From positions 36,611,404 through 36,675,403 of the forward strand of contig CM032122.1 in NCBI GenBank assembly GCA_018894105.1: DNA of 64,000 nucleotides. The letters are read 5' to 3'. Every line of letters starts with the position of its first letter. The stretch's first letter is position 1. Under the pieces are notes generated by a model. That model worked only from the letters and a program-made list of their open reading frames with translations. It had not been told where the DNA came from and ran no database searches. The position numbers and the translations under genes are program-made. The stretch is from Jacaranda mimosifolia. Taxonomy: Eukaryota > Streptophyta > Magnoliopsida > Lamiales > Bignoniaceae. This document shows, piece by piece, positions 1 to 12,011 of the stretch.

Positions 1-140
1 TTAATGGGCATGCGCTGGATGTGTTATGTCTCACATCAGTAAAATAAATAAATTGTGGTCTTTATATATGACGTTGGATAATCCTCATTTTTTGAGTTAG
101 CTTTTGGGGTAGAGTTAGGCTTAAAATTCATTCTTTGATA
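1..140 (+). mobile_element. 3' part of a TRIM retrotransposon (LTR about 20-140), cut by the window edge
   Basis: The segment from about 20 to 140 matches the second terminal repeat of the complete TRIM at 43930-44275. Shared landmarks, in order, are a CTCACATC block, the phrase AAATAAATAAATTGTGG, a TTGGATAAT block, the phrase AGCTTTTGGGG, and the ending ATTCATTCTTT. The ~19 bases before it resemble the internal tail of the other copy. The 5' half lies outside the window, so completeness cannot be judged. Confidence 0.6.
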
Positions 141-360
141 GTTTACATGGCAGATTTTCTAGCTAAAATTAAGCAAAGGAAATTGATTGAAAAAAAATTA
201 AAATGAAATAAAGATTTAATTTTGAGAAATGAAAGGCCATAAATTTAGCATTAGTACTGAGAACAATAATACAAAATCTACATTCAAGAATTATAAATGT
301 GATACGCCTATAAAAGTAATGCTAGAGGGTTAGTCTTAATTATCAAATAATGGTTTTAAA
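141..360. other. AT-rich spacer, nothing recognised
   Basis: No coding frame, tRNA-like promoter or terminal repeat was seen here. It separates the TRIM remnant from the duplicated segment that begins near 360. Confidence 0.5.
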
Positions 361-3300
361 TGTAAAGAATACATTTGGAAAAAAAATTGCAAATTTTAGA
401 AAATAAAATCTTATTGTACAATTTATTAAAAAAAAATAAAAGTGAAGAATTTAGGATAGAAAAAAAGTATGTCATAGCAGAAATTTTCAATATCCCAATA
501 TATATATATATCATTTTTAACAAACAATATTTCAAATTATTCTTTTTCACATGAAAAAAACATAGATGTCCAATGTTGTGGTCCATGAAATAGTATGCTA
601 ATCCTATATTGCTATCTCTTCTCGAGTTGTGCAGTTTCACTTTTCCTACTTTGCCAAATTTATTCTTGGATCAAATCCAACAAATATTCTTAATATAGAA
701 ATTGACACCATTTTTGTGTAATGATATGATTGATCATATATCTCAATTTAATATAAAATTTTAGGTAATAAAAATGTGTAAATGTTTGATACTTATAAAA
801 ATAGAATAATGAAATTCTTACTTTAGCATCACAACTTAAGAAATTCATGCTTTAACATGAGAACTCAAAAAAGTTAGAAATGATTTGTGATTCTTTTTAT
901 TTTTTAGGTATAATGAGAATTTAAAAGAAAAAAAGTAATAGCAAGATTCTATTATGTATGATACGCTCTTCTCCCCCCCCCCCCCCCCCCCCCCCCCCTT
1001 TTAATAAATGGAATCCACACCCTCTTCTGATTTCTTGGGGGTAAAAAAGATGAATTATCTAATATTATTTCTCTTTTATTAGTTGATAGACTTGATACCT
1101 TACTTGGAATCAAAGAATAAGAATAAATTTATGAAGGTTTAATTTAATCAATAATTGCTTTCAATAATACTATACAACTAGTTCCAATATTGGATTTAAA
1201 CTTTACTTTGTTTATTTCCTCATACAATATATTATACAATAAATCGAGCAACTCCATATTCCTAAATTCACTTGCAATATTTTTGAACTATAAAGATTAT
1301 CAAAGAAAACAATAAAAAAAATATGAATTTCTATAATATTTTGAAGGAAATTAGTTTTCGTAGAAACATAACATGATAACATCTTCTTTTTTTTTTTTTT
1401 CAATTTATGCATTTATATCCTTATTTTGCTTTACAATTCTATAATGAAATAATTTTTTTTCTCTAATCAAGGCTTATTTTGTCCAAAATGCTGCATCACC
1501 TTGGAGTATGTCAAAGAGATAAAAAGTTAATTAGGGTATCATATGCTTTTCAATGTGAGCACTCCATATAACTATCATTATGCATTTAACTAAATTAACA
1601 TTGTCCACTAATTGTTCTCATGATCTCAAAACTAAGGGTCATAAACAAAGTGTAAAAAGCTAGGGAAGAACAAAATCACTAGGTTCTTTAATTATGATTT
1701 TCATAAAGTGTTATATATATAAATACATATAATATATATATTATATAGAGGGGGGGGGGATTGATTTTGTCCATTTTTAGAAATATTTTGGTGGATTTGA
1801 AGAGGAAAATTGTCACCATACATGTCGGTACAAGAATAAAAACTATTCCACGTTCCTATTTATCTTTTAGTTTTATTCCATATAAATAGTGTAACGTAGG
1901 ATGGTTAAATTCAAAGATGAACTCAAACAAAAGTTTTGAATTACTTTTTTTTTTTTTTTTTTGGAGAGAGAGAAAGTAGTTTTGAATTACTTAATATGTC
2001 AACTAATTTGATTCCCATTCCGCGGCTTTTTGCGGACAATATTTCTTAGCACACAACAAAAGCTAATTTTATGGATTCCCCCACGCACAAAATTAGAGGC
2101 CACTATTTAGGCCATTTAAAGGTGTAAAAATTGCATTTGTTCTTTTACAATGTCAAATTGGGAATAAGTACCCGCAGTTCCATGTATAGCAACAGATTCC
2201 TTCATTCTGGAATTGCCTAGAATATTTAGAATGATTACATAAAAAAAATTATTAATATTATAATTTTTTTTTTAAGATAAAAAAGGAAGGAAGAGTAGTG
2301 GCGACTTTACCTCCTCCCTCTACGTCATGTCCAAGCTTTCGTGCTCAGCTGCGAACATATCATACATTTGAACTACGAATGCAAGCACATGTCTCATCCG
2401 CGTAACACCACCAAGGACTGATTAAAGTTTATAAAAGCCGACATTAGTCCACACTAAGACCGAAGAGCATACAACTAGCAAATGTTTGTAACAAATGCAT
2501 AAAGGAGATTCGAACCCATGACATGAACATACCAAAACACATGCGAGTGAAATTAGAACCACTAACGGTAAAATTGTTATTAATTATATATAGATATATG
2601 TCATGAAATTTTGTCTCTTATCATAATAATTTTCAGAAGTTTAGTATATAAACTAACACTGTATAAAATTAGCCGCATATGATAATGATTTAGTGACAAC
2701 ATGTGTTTCCAAAATAACTTAGTGATTGTGTTTGTATTGTCATTATATATATGCTATTAATTCTCAATAGTGACAACTTAAAAATATGTTTTGAAACTGT
2801 TAAGTTTATGAAAATTATTATTAAGATAAAATAATATTTATTATTATTGAATACATAAAACAATTATGGTATTATCACTAAATATTTTTGTTTCAAGTGT
2901 CACTTTTACTTGTAGCATGAAGAATTTCATCTTTGGAGAATTGGTGCAAATTTTCCTTCATAACTGCATCAAAAACTTTCAATTGGGTTGAGGTCAATTT
3001 TTTTCCTGTTATTCCTCCTTTTTTTTCTTGTTCTTTTGTGATTATTCTAGAACTAATTAGTCCACGTAGCATGGGCATATATGATTCCTTTTCACAAAGT
3101 TAGCAAATGAACCAAGTGGGGTGTGTTTTAATTATTAAAGTGAGACCGTCCATTGTTGAGGAGACAAAAGAACGCCCAAAATATAATAAATAGTACAATA
3201 ATATTATAATGTAAGAGTATACAATACAATTAGTGGACTAATCAATGTGAACGCACTATATTAAGCCTACCTAAGGATATTACAACGTAAATTTATAACA

Positions 3301-4230
3301 AAATTAGTGGACCAGTCAATGTGAACATACCATATTCTAAGCTCTGTTAAGTTTAAATAAAAAAATCCTATAAGGTACCGATATTCGAATAGAATATGAT
3401 GCTTTTATTATCATAATTAGAAAAGTATATGTAATTAAACCAAATGAAATGAGTAACAATTTTTATTTTTTTTAATATTTCTTTGCTTTTATCTTGAATT
3501 CATTATAAGATACAGAAATCAACAATAAATATCGACCGGATAAATTATTATATTTGATATGCAATATTACCTAGTGTATTCTGACTACAATAAGAGCGAC
3601 ATTAACCATGATTAAGACATAATTAAACATTTGGATTTGTTGATTGTCCTAGTGATTTTTCAAAAATACAATTAGTATGTAAGTCTAGTACTCATTGGAT
3701 ACAAAATTTATGATGGAATTTTCAGTTGAAATTTTTTTGTCGAGACATTGTTTTCTTATATGGATATTACTTTTCTTTAGCTTCAAAATATCTTTAATTA
3801 AGAAAGTGATTAGTATCTTTCGGTCTTAATTCTTGCTTTCTCTCCCACTACTCAATTTTTATTGTTATTATTTATCTAATTGTAACATCAAGTAATCTTC
3901 TCAATTTTTTTTTTATTATTATCATTTATTTAAAATCCATTTAATAATGAATCATTTGAAATTTTAATTCCAACCAATGAGCCCGGCTTAATAGTATTAT
4001 ATTTTATGATTATTAATTATCATAGCCTTTGAAATTGATTATTGAATGTTGATTAATTATTAAATAGTGATACTAATGATGTAATGATATGTAGTCCTTT
4101 TGTTATTAGCTTCAAATCTCCTTTTCAAATCAAAATTCATCCATCATTCAATCGTAATCTAATATTATAAGTCATTTGATTGAACTTATGATCACTTGTT
4201 CCCATAATCCATTTGATTTAAACTTATAAT
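360..4230. repeat. Segment A: left copy of a diverged segmental duplication (partner ~56020-62540)
   Basis: This stretch aligns in order and in the same orientation with the right end of the window. Blocks seen by eye: 370-630 with 56025-56250, 745-1010 with 56375-56650, 1040-1320 with 57065-57310, 1500-2250 with 57465-58080, 2870-3750 with each of three repeats in 59036-61370, and 3830-4230 with 62095-62530. Shared phrases include AAGTATGTCATAGCAG and ATCATATGCTTTT. No gene was found in it. It is the shorter copy, with one version of the ~0.7-kb repeat that is present three times in the partner. The stretch 2280-2870 has no obvious counterpart. Confidence 0.7.
973..998 (+). repeat. Poly-C homopolymer (26 nt)
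   Basis: An uninterrupted C run lies in segment A. The equivalent place in the right copy (near 56610) has a short T-rich stretch instead, so the run arose after the copies separated. Its length is prone to sequencing error. Confidence 0.9.
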
Positions 4231-4366
4231 TTGCGCTGCCAAGTGGCCTGTGGCTCAATGGCATAAATCTCTTATATGATGTGAAAGGTCAGGAGTTCGA
4301 GTCATAACGGACTCTTGATATTTGTGCGTGTATATAATTAAAAAAAAAAAACTTATAATGTGCGCT
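4220..4366 (+). mobile_element. tRNA-derived SINE with 18-bp target-site duplication
   Basis: The body (4238-4348) has an A-box-like GTGGCTCAATGG near its start, a B-box-like GGAGTTCGAGTC about 45 bases later, and an A-rich tail. It is flanked by AAACTTATAATTTGCGCT at 4220-4237 and AAACTTATAATGTGCGCT at 4349-4366, an 18-bp direct repeat with one mismatch. Internal Pol III promoter, A-tail and long target duplication are the SINE hallmarks. Related copies lie on the minus strand at 37529-37635 and 59836-59950. Confidence 0.88.
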
Positions 4367-4815
4367 AGTACAGGATAATGTCTTATTTTATCCTGAGAAT
4401 TTGTGTATGTAGGCCCAATCCAAATCACTATATATCTTCTTCATCATTAATGATGTCTTAATCCCCCAAGGACCATTTGGATATTAGTAGCCATACATGA
4501 AGAAGATATATAGATTTGGGCCCCAAATTAATGCAATCGGCTAATTAATGAGAAGGAAATTAAATTTGGAATGCGATGGGAAAAGTTGTTTTCTCAAATT
4601 AATTTTGAGGTCAAATTCATCACTAGTATAATATAGTATGATAAGTAATTAATTGATTGATAACCAAAAATGTCATCAACAATTAATAACCACAAAATTA
4701 ATGATTACTATGAAAATAGATGATGAATTTATATGATAAACTTTCAACAAAAATGTAACAAATAATCTTGACTATTGAGGATGGGTCTTAAAACCACTAG
4801 AACAAAATTAACATT

Positions 4816-5165
4816 CAGTAGCACTAATATAATGGCATTTTATAGTGTTACATAAAAATAATATGATAATAATTGTAAATGCCACTATGTTGTAATATAT
4901 AGTGGAACTTGATTATTAAATAATAAATAATTTGATTGAAAATAATATGATATAAATGAATTCTTCAAAGAGAATTAACTAGTTTGTTTATTTATTTTTT
5001 AAGTTATCACTCATATTTAGTTGTGATGTCATTTGTCAAAAAAAAAAATCATAAAATAGTTAGTGCTACTAACTTAGTGATGTTTTATAGTGTAATAGCA
5101 TACAAAAATAATATAATGATAGTTGCAAAATAGTATCACTATAATATAATATCTTTAGTGATATA
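4816..5165. repeat. Two diverged ~95-bp direct repeats about 250 bp apart
   Basis: The stretch 4816-4909 is echoed by 5062-5162. Both contain, in order, a TTTTATAGTGT block, an AAAAATAATAT block, and a TAATATA/ATAGTG-type ending. The ends contain GTAGCACTAA- and CACTAT-like motifs that could be a decayed CACTA-type MITE, but no clean terminal inverted repeat was found. Confidence 0.45.
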
Positions 5166-5309
5166 TATGCACACACAGATAGAAATTTGGAGGGCAATTT
5201 GATGTTAAACTTTTATTCATGCAAATAAATTAGTTGCAGGTTTGAATCTCATATAAGTTGTAATTGTGAATGTTTAAGTCTCATAGAGAGTAGTTGGGGT
5301 AGTAAAGAA

Positions 5310-5630
5310 ATTTCTTTTGCGACATTTTAATATGTTATTTACTATATTTTTGTGGTATTTTAATATATTACTATATGCAATTTTGATGGAATGTTCAACA
5401 TAACATTTAAAAAAAAATTGTCACATTTTAAAATGTTATTACATTTGTTGTGGTGCATACTATCATGTTATTTAATTTTTTTTTTTGGGTGATATTTTAA
5501 TAGGTCAGTAGATGCATTTTTGGTGGCATCTTAGTATGTCATTGAAAACTACTTTTGTGATATATTAGCATGTCATTTAATGCATTTTTTTTTGACATTT
5601 TAACATATCATTTAGTGCAAATCTTGTTGA
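5310..5630. repeat. Degenerate minisatellite, about 45-60-bp unit
   Basis: The phrase (G)TG(A/G)CATTTTAATATGTCATTTA followed by TGCATTTTT-like sequence recurs about six or seven times with substitutions and length changes. No frame is open across it, and it has no counterpart elsewhere in the window. Confidence 0.6.
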
Positions 5631-5639
5631 GTTTTATTA

Positions 5640-6170
5640 ACTTCACAATAAAGATAAATAGTGACATTTATACCTTTGGGCCACGTTTACTTTGTGATAT
5701 GGAATGTGGGGTGATGGGATGAAAAGTGGGATTAGAATAATTTTGTCTTTTTAAAATTATATTTACCTTGTGAGATGATATGAAAGACAAAAGTGGATAA
5801 TTATATTAAATGTTTACTTTGATGAATGATAATATTGGGATGAATTTTAAAAGCCTATAATAATCCTAATTTAAAAAAAATTAATTTTCCTTCATTCCAA
5901 CACAATATCTTTACACATAAAAATAAAATCTTGAAATTCATAGAATTTAGGGTACCTTTTTTTTTTTGGTTATCAATATTATCACCTTAATTACAATTAT
6001 ATATATATATATCTTTCAATTATTTTTAATATAAATATATTTTTTAAAAGTATTTTTTTAAAAAAAAAGAATACCAACCATCAATTTTATTTACAACGTA
6101 TTCTCCAATTTAATTATTTAAATTCATTGTTTGAAATATTATTTAAATACAATTAAAAACAATTTCATAC
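5640..6170. other. AT-rich stretch with a MITE-like left end
   Basis: The sequence GGGCCACGTTTACTTTG near 5690 resembles the terminal repeats of plant MITEs, but I could not find a matching inverted end. The rest is poly-A/T and ATAT-rich. No gene seen. Confidence 0.3.
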
Positions 6171-6239
6171 CATTTCAAAATATATTAAAAAAAAAAACAA
6201 AGAAACAAAGAAGAAAGAAACAAAAAAGAAGAAACCACA

Positions 6240-6425
6240 AGTATTCTTGTAGTACCATGCTGAAAACGTTCGAGTACAAGGTTAACGATGTAATTTCTGA
6301 TGTAAAATGAGGACAAAAATGCAATTGCAATTGCCATCTCTTGCAGCCCAATTTCAAGGATGAATTTGTCACACCCTTGAGCTGGATGTGCAATCCAGCT
6401 TCATCAAGCTACAGTTGCATGCTCC
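6240..6425 (-). pseudogene. Possible coding-like fragment, unidentified
   Basis: Base composition is less AT-rich than its surroundings. On the minus strand a frame with ordinary amino-acid composition (starting LDEAGLHIQLKGV, containing CKRWQLQLHFCPHF) is open from just after a stop near 6410 down to about 6190. On the plus strand the same DNA has a TTGCAG acceptor-like site near 6340. I do not recognise the protein and no flanking exons were found. It may be a captured or decayed exon, or coincidence. Confidence 0.2.
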
Positions 6426-6539
6426 TGATTTTCTACCGGACCATCATCTCACTAAGTAAACAAAAGATGTTAAAGGATGATGGGTTTCATTCAAGTTTAT
6501 CCTCAAAAGTAAACAAGTCGTTAGTTATATCGTTATAAG

Positions 6540-7262
6540 TGACTTTTTTAAAATATGTCACTCAATACAAAATTGTCAATAATGTTATTTAAGCAACTTT
6601 TTTAGTGCTTTTAATTACTAATTTTGTCATCGTGAACTCTTGATTTTTCAATATTAGCGTTGATCGTCAATGAAACTTAGTTCAATTGATAAAGTTAATG
6701 TTCAAATCTCAAATATAAATTCCACTAAATATGTGGTTATTGGTCTACAAGTACAACAATTAATTATTGATATTTGTAACTTATAAGTGATTGATCGATT
6801 ATTATCTATCATCAATAATTAATATCTACCTCAACAATATTGATCCCTTTAAAACAATCGATTAGGTGTGATATTATATGTATGAAAGATGTGTTTCTTC
6901 CAAAATGACGAAGTGTGGACAAAACGAAATTAAAATTGGGTGAGACGCAGCTATAAACACCAAGGACAAGTTATCCTTTTCCCACGTTCAGAGAGTGACA
7001 TGTGAAAAATGATTGTGGGCCAACAGAAGCAAATTGTGAATTTCGATAAAGTAAAACGTGGGTTGGTCCCACTCCCTTAAAGTTAGTTGACAAGTAACAC
7101 TTTCGATTAAATGTCTTATGTCCCATACAAACTTGAAAAGATTCATAGAAATTCCACAATAAAATTGCATTGTAACAAACAACATGATGGCCCCATATGG
7201 TCTCCATACCCGACAAATTTCGTCTAGTAAAATTTGAGATGCAAGGAAAATATGAGAAAAGC
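6540..7262. other. Intergenic, no gene recognised
   Basis: Short overlapping frames exist around 6970-7260 on the minus strand, but none has family motifs. The stretch 6890-7260 is slightly richer in GC than the flanks. A short tRNA-like phrase near 6700 is too weak to call a SINE. Confidence 0.4.
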
Positions 7263-7265
7263 ATA

Positions 7266-7606
7266 GGGAATTTTTGGTTATGTTTTTGGTTTGATTTTAT
7301 TGTTTGTTTTGAAAAAATAATTTATTAAAAAATATGAAAATTAATTTTTTGTATTTTTGTTTATATTTTGGTGAGATATTTTTTTACTGTAAAAATTAAA
7401 TCAATACTTATTTGTTATATTTTGGGGGTGAAAATGGAGTTAAGTGATTTTTTTAATGTTAGAATAATAATAAAATATATATTATATATACACATAATAT
7501 ATATGTATATATTAAAAAATGTGCATTTTGGAGGGAAAATAGCGATATGTTTGATTATATTTCTCCAAAATAATATTATTTTGGGGAAATATAACTAAAC
7601 ACTCCC
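7266..7606. mobile_element. MITE, family B copy 1
   Basis: Ends are GGGAATTTTTGGTTATG and, inverted, ATAACTAAACACTCCC, flanked by ATA on both sides. It shares ends and internal landmarks (TATATTTTG, AGATATTTTTTACTGTA, GGGGTGAAA, a central ATATATA run) with copies at 10713-11167, 49030-49506 and 61646-62080. A 20-bp perfect palindrome, CCAAAATAATATTATTTTGG, sits just inside the right end. No transposase frame. Confidence 0.75.
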
Positions 7607-7609
7607 ATA

Positions 7610-8158
7610 ATCTTCTGCATTTGTGAAGAAAAGGATACAACCTTTTTTTTTTTTTTTTTTTAAATAATAAAGTTTTAAAAAGAAGGCCAATTTTTTAGTT
7701 CTTATCTTGGATCCAACGGCTCGAACCTTATTCTTCGATAAAAAGAATAATTTATTTCTAAATTTGTGGAAAGGGATCACGGACCAGTAACTGCTTTTAA
7801 ATTGAAGATTTAAATTTAAAATTAGAATATGAAAATTTTCTATAATTAGGAAGGTTTGACGTCTATGTGTGTGCATAACGACTTCCACTTTCTCTTTATT
7901 TAGATGTTGTTGGAAATCATAGTTCACTTGAATTTTTTAATATTATTTTTTCATTGTGTGTACTTTTTCTTGAATAAAAAATGTGAAAGTATGATCTGAG
8001 CAATTGCCAATCCGATTGGGTCAGATCCAATTCCCCACACGATCTGTGAGTTGGACTATAATTTTGCGAGGACGGTTGGATGTGGTCGAATCCAATTGGG
8101 CCGTGGACGACGATTCATGGGTCTAAAATAAAAATTCAGGCCCAAATCGAATCTATTG
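7610..8158. other. Upstream region of the dehydratase gene
   Basis: It holds a poly-T run near 7643 and a relatively GC-rich stretch (7985-8160) with no open coding frame. It is probably distal promoter sequence of the gene at 8710. Confidence 0.35.
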
Positions 8159-8510
8159 AGGGACTGTTTGGTTTTGCTTTCATTTTCAATTTTTATTTTC
8201 ATCATTTTTAAAATTTAAAAAATTAATTAGTGAAAATGAGTTGAAAATAAATTTATATTTGGATGAAATATTGAAAATATAATAATTATATTAGTCTTAA
8301 TAAATTGTAGGTGGAAATAGATAGAGATAATAAAATAAAGAGAGAAAATATAAAGATTATTGAAAAAAGATATATACAGTATGTTGAAGAATATAGTTTG
8401 AAAATAAAAATAAAAATAACATTTGATTAAAATTTTAATAAAATAATAATTATTTTAAAAAAAATAGAAAATGAAAAAAGTAGCTATGAAAATAAAACCA
8501 ATGGGGCTGT
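8159..8510. mobile_element. Tourist-like MITE (family A) about 200 bp upstream of the dehydratase CDS
   Basis: The left end GGGACTGTTTGGTTTT pairs with the inverted right end AAAACCAATGGGGCT. The interior has family A's alternating ATTTTCA / TGAAAAT blocks. Other members (15152-15515, 16504-16979, 16983-17302) show TTA or TAA target duplications, typical of Tourist/PIF-Harbinger MITEs; here the duplication is not clear. It lies where promoter elements would be expected. Confidence 0.7.
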
Positions 8511-8709
8511 GTTCTAATAAAGAAATGGTCGCCATTTTTAATGCACATGTTCTATAATATTCTTCTTCTTCTCTAGTTCAGAATCTTCAGTTATAATCTT
8601 CTTGTTTCCTCCTCTTCAGGCAGTATCAAAATAGAATTGGGGAGGAGTACCACACCGATTCCAAGTGGTTGTTCATCTCTAGTTTGTATTTTGGTATCCT
8701 GCATTCCAA

Positions 8710-9789
8710 ATGTTTGATAAATTTCCTCACAGAATCCTTGCGGTTATGTCGGCTAAGATTTGTTACAAAACCGTAGCTAAACCTTTTAATGGGACAGTGA
8801 TGAAGCGACCCTCCTGGAATTCCATTTCTTCTTTCAAGTATTATTCTTCTTCATCAGCATTGGGTGTGCTCAGAACCGGGGATGTTTTGAAGCAATCCAG
8901 AATATTTTCAATGTCCGACATTACTGAATATTCGAAGCTCACCCATGACTCCAATCCATTGCATTTTGATTTGGAATGTGCCAGAGATGCTGGTTTCACA
9001 GATATTCTAGTCCCAGGAATGCTCGTAGCTTCCTTGTTTCCTAGAATCATTGCTTCCCATTTTGTAAGTATTGTTATTCTAATGTCATTCCTGTGAATTA
9101 CAGCTTAATTACTGGCAAGATGGTTTTGTTCTATGTATGCATAGCCAGGGGCTGTTTATGTGAAGCAGAATTTGGAGTTCAGGTCGCCAGTTTTCGTTGG
9201 AGATAAGATCATGGGTGAAGTAGAGGCAGGCAACATTAGACAAATCAAACAAAAATTCATGTGAGTTAAAGCTTGTTTGCTTGTTTTGATATTGCATAAT
9301 AGATACATAATTCAATTCAATTCCAATGTTTGGTTCATTTTTAGAAGTCCTTAATATAATTAGGGCCCGTCATGCATTTAAGGCCAAACTTGGCTTGTGT
9401 ATCAAGGTTTTAGGGTGTGATATGTTTTTCAGCCTAAGCTAAAAATAAATTATAGTTTATCAAATGGGATAATCATGTCAAGCAAACAATCAAAGTTGGA
9501 TATCAAGTTATTTAAAATATGCAAACAAACATTAGATATGATACACAATAACTCACTATTTATCCTACTTATACGTGTCATGTCTAATCCAAACACACCA
9601 AGCAAACGAGCTCTTAGAATATTTTTGCGCTTGAAATTCGATGGTGTGGCATGTTGTTTAAGTGTATGGCCTTGTTTCAGGTTGAAATTTGTGACGAGAT
9701 GCTTCAAAGATGGTGAGATTGTGGTGATTGATGGGGAGGCCACAGCAATACTACCCAACTTGGCTGTGAAACAAGTCAGCACCCCATGA
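8710..9789 (+). CDS. Mitochondrial 3-hydroxyacyl-ACP (thioester) dehydratase, MaoC/hotdog family, 3 exons
   Basis: Exons are 8710-9063, 9145-9260 and 9681-9789. Introns begin GTAAGT and GTGAGT and end TAG and CAG, giving 192 aa in one frame. The N-terminus (~55 aa) is basic and Ser-rich with few acids, as in a mitochondrial presequence. Residues ~56-190 form a single hotdog domain. The hydratase signature is seen as HDSNPLHFD near residues 77-85 (catalytic-type Asp and His), followed by DAGFTDILVPGMLVASLFP. The C-terminus has IDGEATAILPN. Family knowledge: plant members dehydrate 3-hydroxyacyl-ACP in mitochondrial fatty-acid synthesis, which supplies octanoyl/lipoyl groups. The signature Gly before Asp is His here. 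A downstream Met (residue 13) is an alternative start. Intron 2 (420 nt) contains short spurious frames. A family A MITE lies about 200 bp upstream. Confidence 0.9.
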
Positions 9790-10560
9790 TTGTGCAATAC
9801 AATTTGGACTCAACTCAATATGACTTCACTAATTCGTGCCCTTCATCTTTTTTGTTGTTTTTGAGTTTTGATCTTCCGAATACATTTTTCTTTTGGATCT
9901 TTTGAATTGTATGTTGCAAATTTATTTCTAAAATTTCATTCCATTCTTATTTCATTGATAACTTACAATTTGTGCATTTGCAATCTTATTCACGGATTCA
10001 AGTCTGAAGATGGATACGATTCTCGTTGAGAGAAAAGTTGTGCGCTTAAAATTTGAAGATGTGTAACACTTAAAATATTTAGTCATTTTTATGTGATAAT
10101 ATATTTTCTCAAAATTTTAAATTAATTTTGCTTGAATTTTATTATATGAAATAATAAAACTGAAAAAAAAAAAGATGAAAAAAAATAATATAGTTGGACG
10201 AAAAATAGAGAGAAAGATAGGAAATATGCGGCAGATCAAAGATAAAAAAAAAAATGACAAGAATTTAATTTGACATTCTTTTAACTTTAATAAAAGGATT
10301 TAATCAATAAATAAAGACACATCAAGTAGTTACTCTAGTATAAATATATATACATATATTGCATACAATTTTTTATTTTCTTTAAACAATACCCATTCAA
10401 AGACAAAAAAAGAGATAGATATGTCACATCAATACTAATCCTTGCATTTACATTCCAAAGAAAATCCATCTGAACATAAACTTTCAAATCTCTATTTATT
10501 TCTGTCAATTTACTTTTTCTCACAAAATCGATTTTCAGGAATAATTGCCACGCAATCAAC
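9790..10560. other. 3' flank of the dehydratase gene, AT-rich, no gene
   Basis: It contains T-rich 3'-UTR-like sequence to about 9960 and then featureless AT-rich DNA. No canonical AATAAA close to the stop was noted. Confidence 0.4.
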
Positions 10561-10712
10561 AGCCTTTACCATCGACGTTGGTCTAATATTTTAGCTTTAA
10601 CTGTTTCTGTAGGAGACTTGTGGCAATGACTGCTCCTCTTAGGACAACCAGAGGATATAAGCGGCTTCCACTGTGTCTACTTGCCCCCCTGGCTGACCTT
10701 TTCGAAGATGTA
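10560..10712. other. Short GC-richer fragment, unidentified
   Basis: The stretch has more balanced composition than its neighbours and an acceptor-like TTTCTGTAG near 10612. I found no long frame or recognisable motif. A decayed exon is possible but unproven. Confidence 0.2.
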
Positions 10713-11167
10713 GGTAATGTTTGGTTATGTTTTTTTATCTGATTTTAATATGTGTTTTGGGAGAATGAATATTGAAAGTAATATTGTAGAATGTGAAAAT
10801 TGTGTTGCGGAATGTAATTAATTTTTTGTTATATTTTGAGAAATAGTTAAAAATTAATTTTGGAGAGTTTTGGTACGTTTGTTTATTTTTTAGGAGAGAT
10901 ATTTTTTACTGTAACAGTAAAATTAATATTTTTTTGTTGGATTTTTGGGGTGAAAGTGGAATTAGGTGATTTTTTTTATTGTTAAAATAATAATATATAT
11001 AATATGTATGTATATATTGAAAAATGGGGAAGTTTTGGAGATAATAAAGGATAGAATAACGTATTTTGGGAAAACTTTTGTTAGTTTTTTGGAGGAAAAA
11101 TGAGTATATATTTTATTATGTTTTTCTAAAATAATTTTGTCCTGAAAAATATAACCAAACACTCCCC
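10713..11167. mobile_element. MITE, family B copy 2
   Basis: The left end GGTAATGTTTGGTTATG pairs with the inverted right end ATAACCAAACACTCCCC, and TA flanks both sides. Internal landmarks match the other family B copies, including AGAGATATTTTTTACTGTAACAG and an ATATATAATATGTATG core. Non-coding. Confidence 0.8.
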
Positions 11168-11169
11168 TA

Positions 11170-12010
11170 GTTCCGCCAATTTTAGATTGTGTCTAGGTAT
11201 TGATATTTCTAACACTGTTCGTAGGTGTACAATAATACCCTGTAAGGAAAATGGTACAGCTTCATACACCCAAACGCACATATACTATATATATTGGGTT
11301 AATTATCCAAACCTTTGATGTTTAATTCATTTGCGAAAAAAATTCACAACTACGAAGAAGTTATATCCCATAATGTTTGCTTTCATTTCGTGAAAATCAT
11401 TAACTTCCACTAAGAAATTCGATGAGGTCAGCTTGAAATTTATGTAAAAATTAAAAAATGTCTCCGAGGTATCATTTAGCTAATTTATTGAGAGAAAAAT
11501 GTCTTTAAACCTATTTATTTGAGATAAATTTATCACCTTTAAATGTAAGGATTTATCTGGGATAACTTTATCACCTTACGTTGTTTTTGAAAATCAAACC
11601 TATCACTTTAGACAATATAATTTTAATAATTTTGAATTACATATTTGTTTCTGTTTGTTCCAAAAACAAAAAACAATATATCCTATAACTTATTTTACAT
11701 CATTTTTTTTTTCTTTTCAACGTCTAGCTGTAATTCAGCATGTATTATATGCTTAAACATTTCTTCGTCCAATAATTTGCAACCCTTCCACTAATCCCAC
11801 TTTTAACAACGAAAACACATTGTTTGAACTCTTAATCCTACGAGATCTTAATGTGTGTGTGTGTGTGTTTAAATTAAAAAAGAAAAAGAAAAACATATTG
11901 TCACTGTTAAATTTTGAGAAAAGAGTGCAGGCAAACATCACATTTCTGCGCGAAAAACACTTAGATAAACATGCTGTTTTTTACCCTGGATTAATGCAAC
12001 AGATGGCAGG
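11170..12010. other. Intergenic and 3' flank of the Myb/SANT-like gene
   Basis: AT-rich with no gene recognised. A short GT microsatellite lies at about 11851-11869. The gene reading leftward from 12997 ends at 12012, so the right part of this stretch is its 3' UTR. Confidence 0.4.
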
Positions 12011-12011
12011 A

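Noticed and set aside
2490..2590. A tRNA-like AGATTCGAACCCATGAC near 2508
   Set aside because: It resembles a B-box on the minus strand, but no cloverleaf, A-box partner or flanking duplication was convincing.
9450..9797. 115-codon minus-strand and 104-codon plus-strand frames
   Set aside because: They overlap intron 2 and exon 3 of the dehydratase gene; only the exon 3 frame is real.
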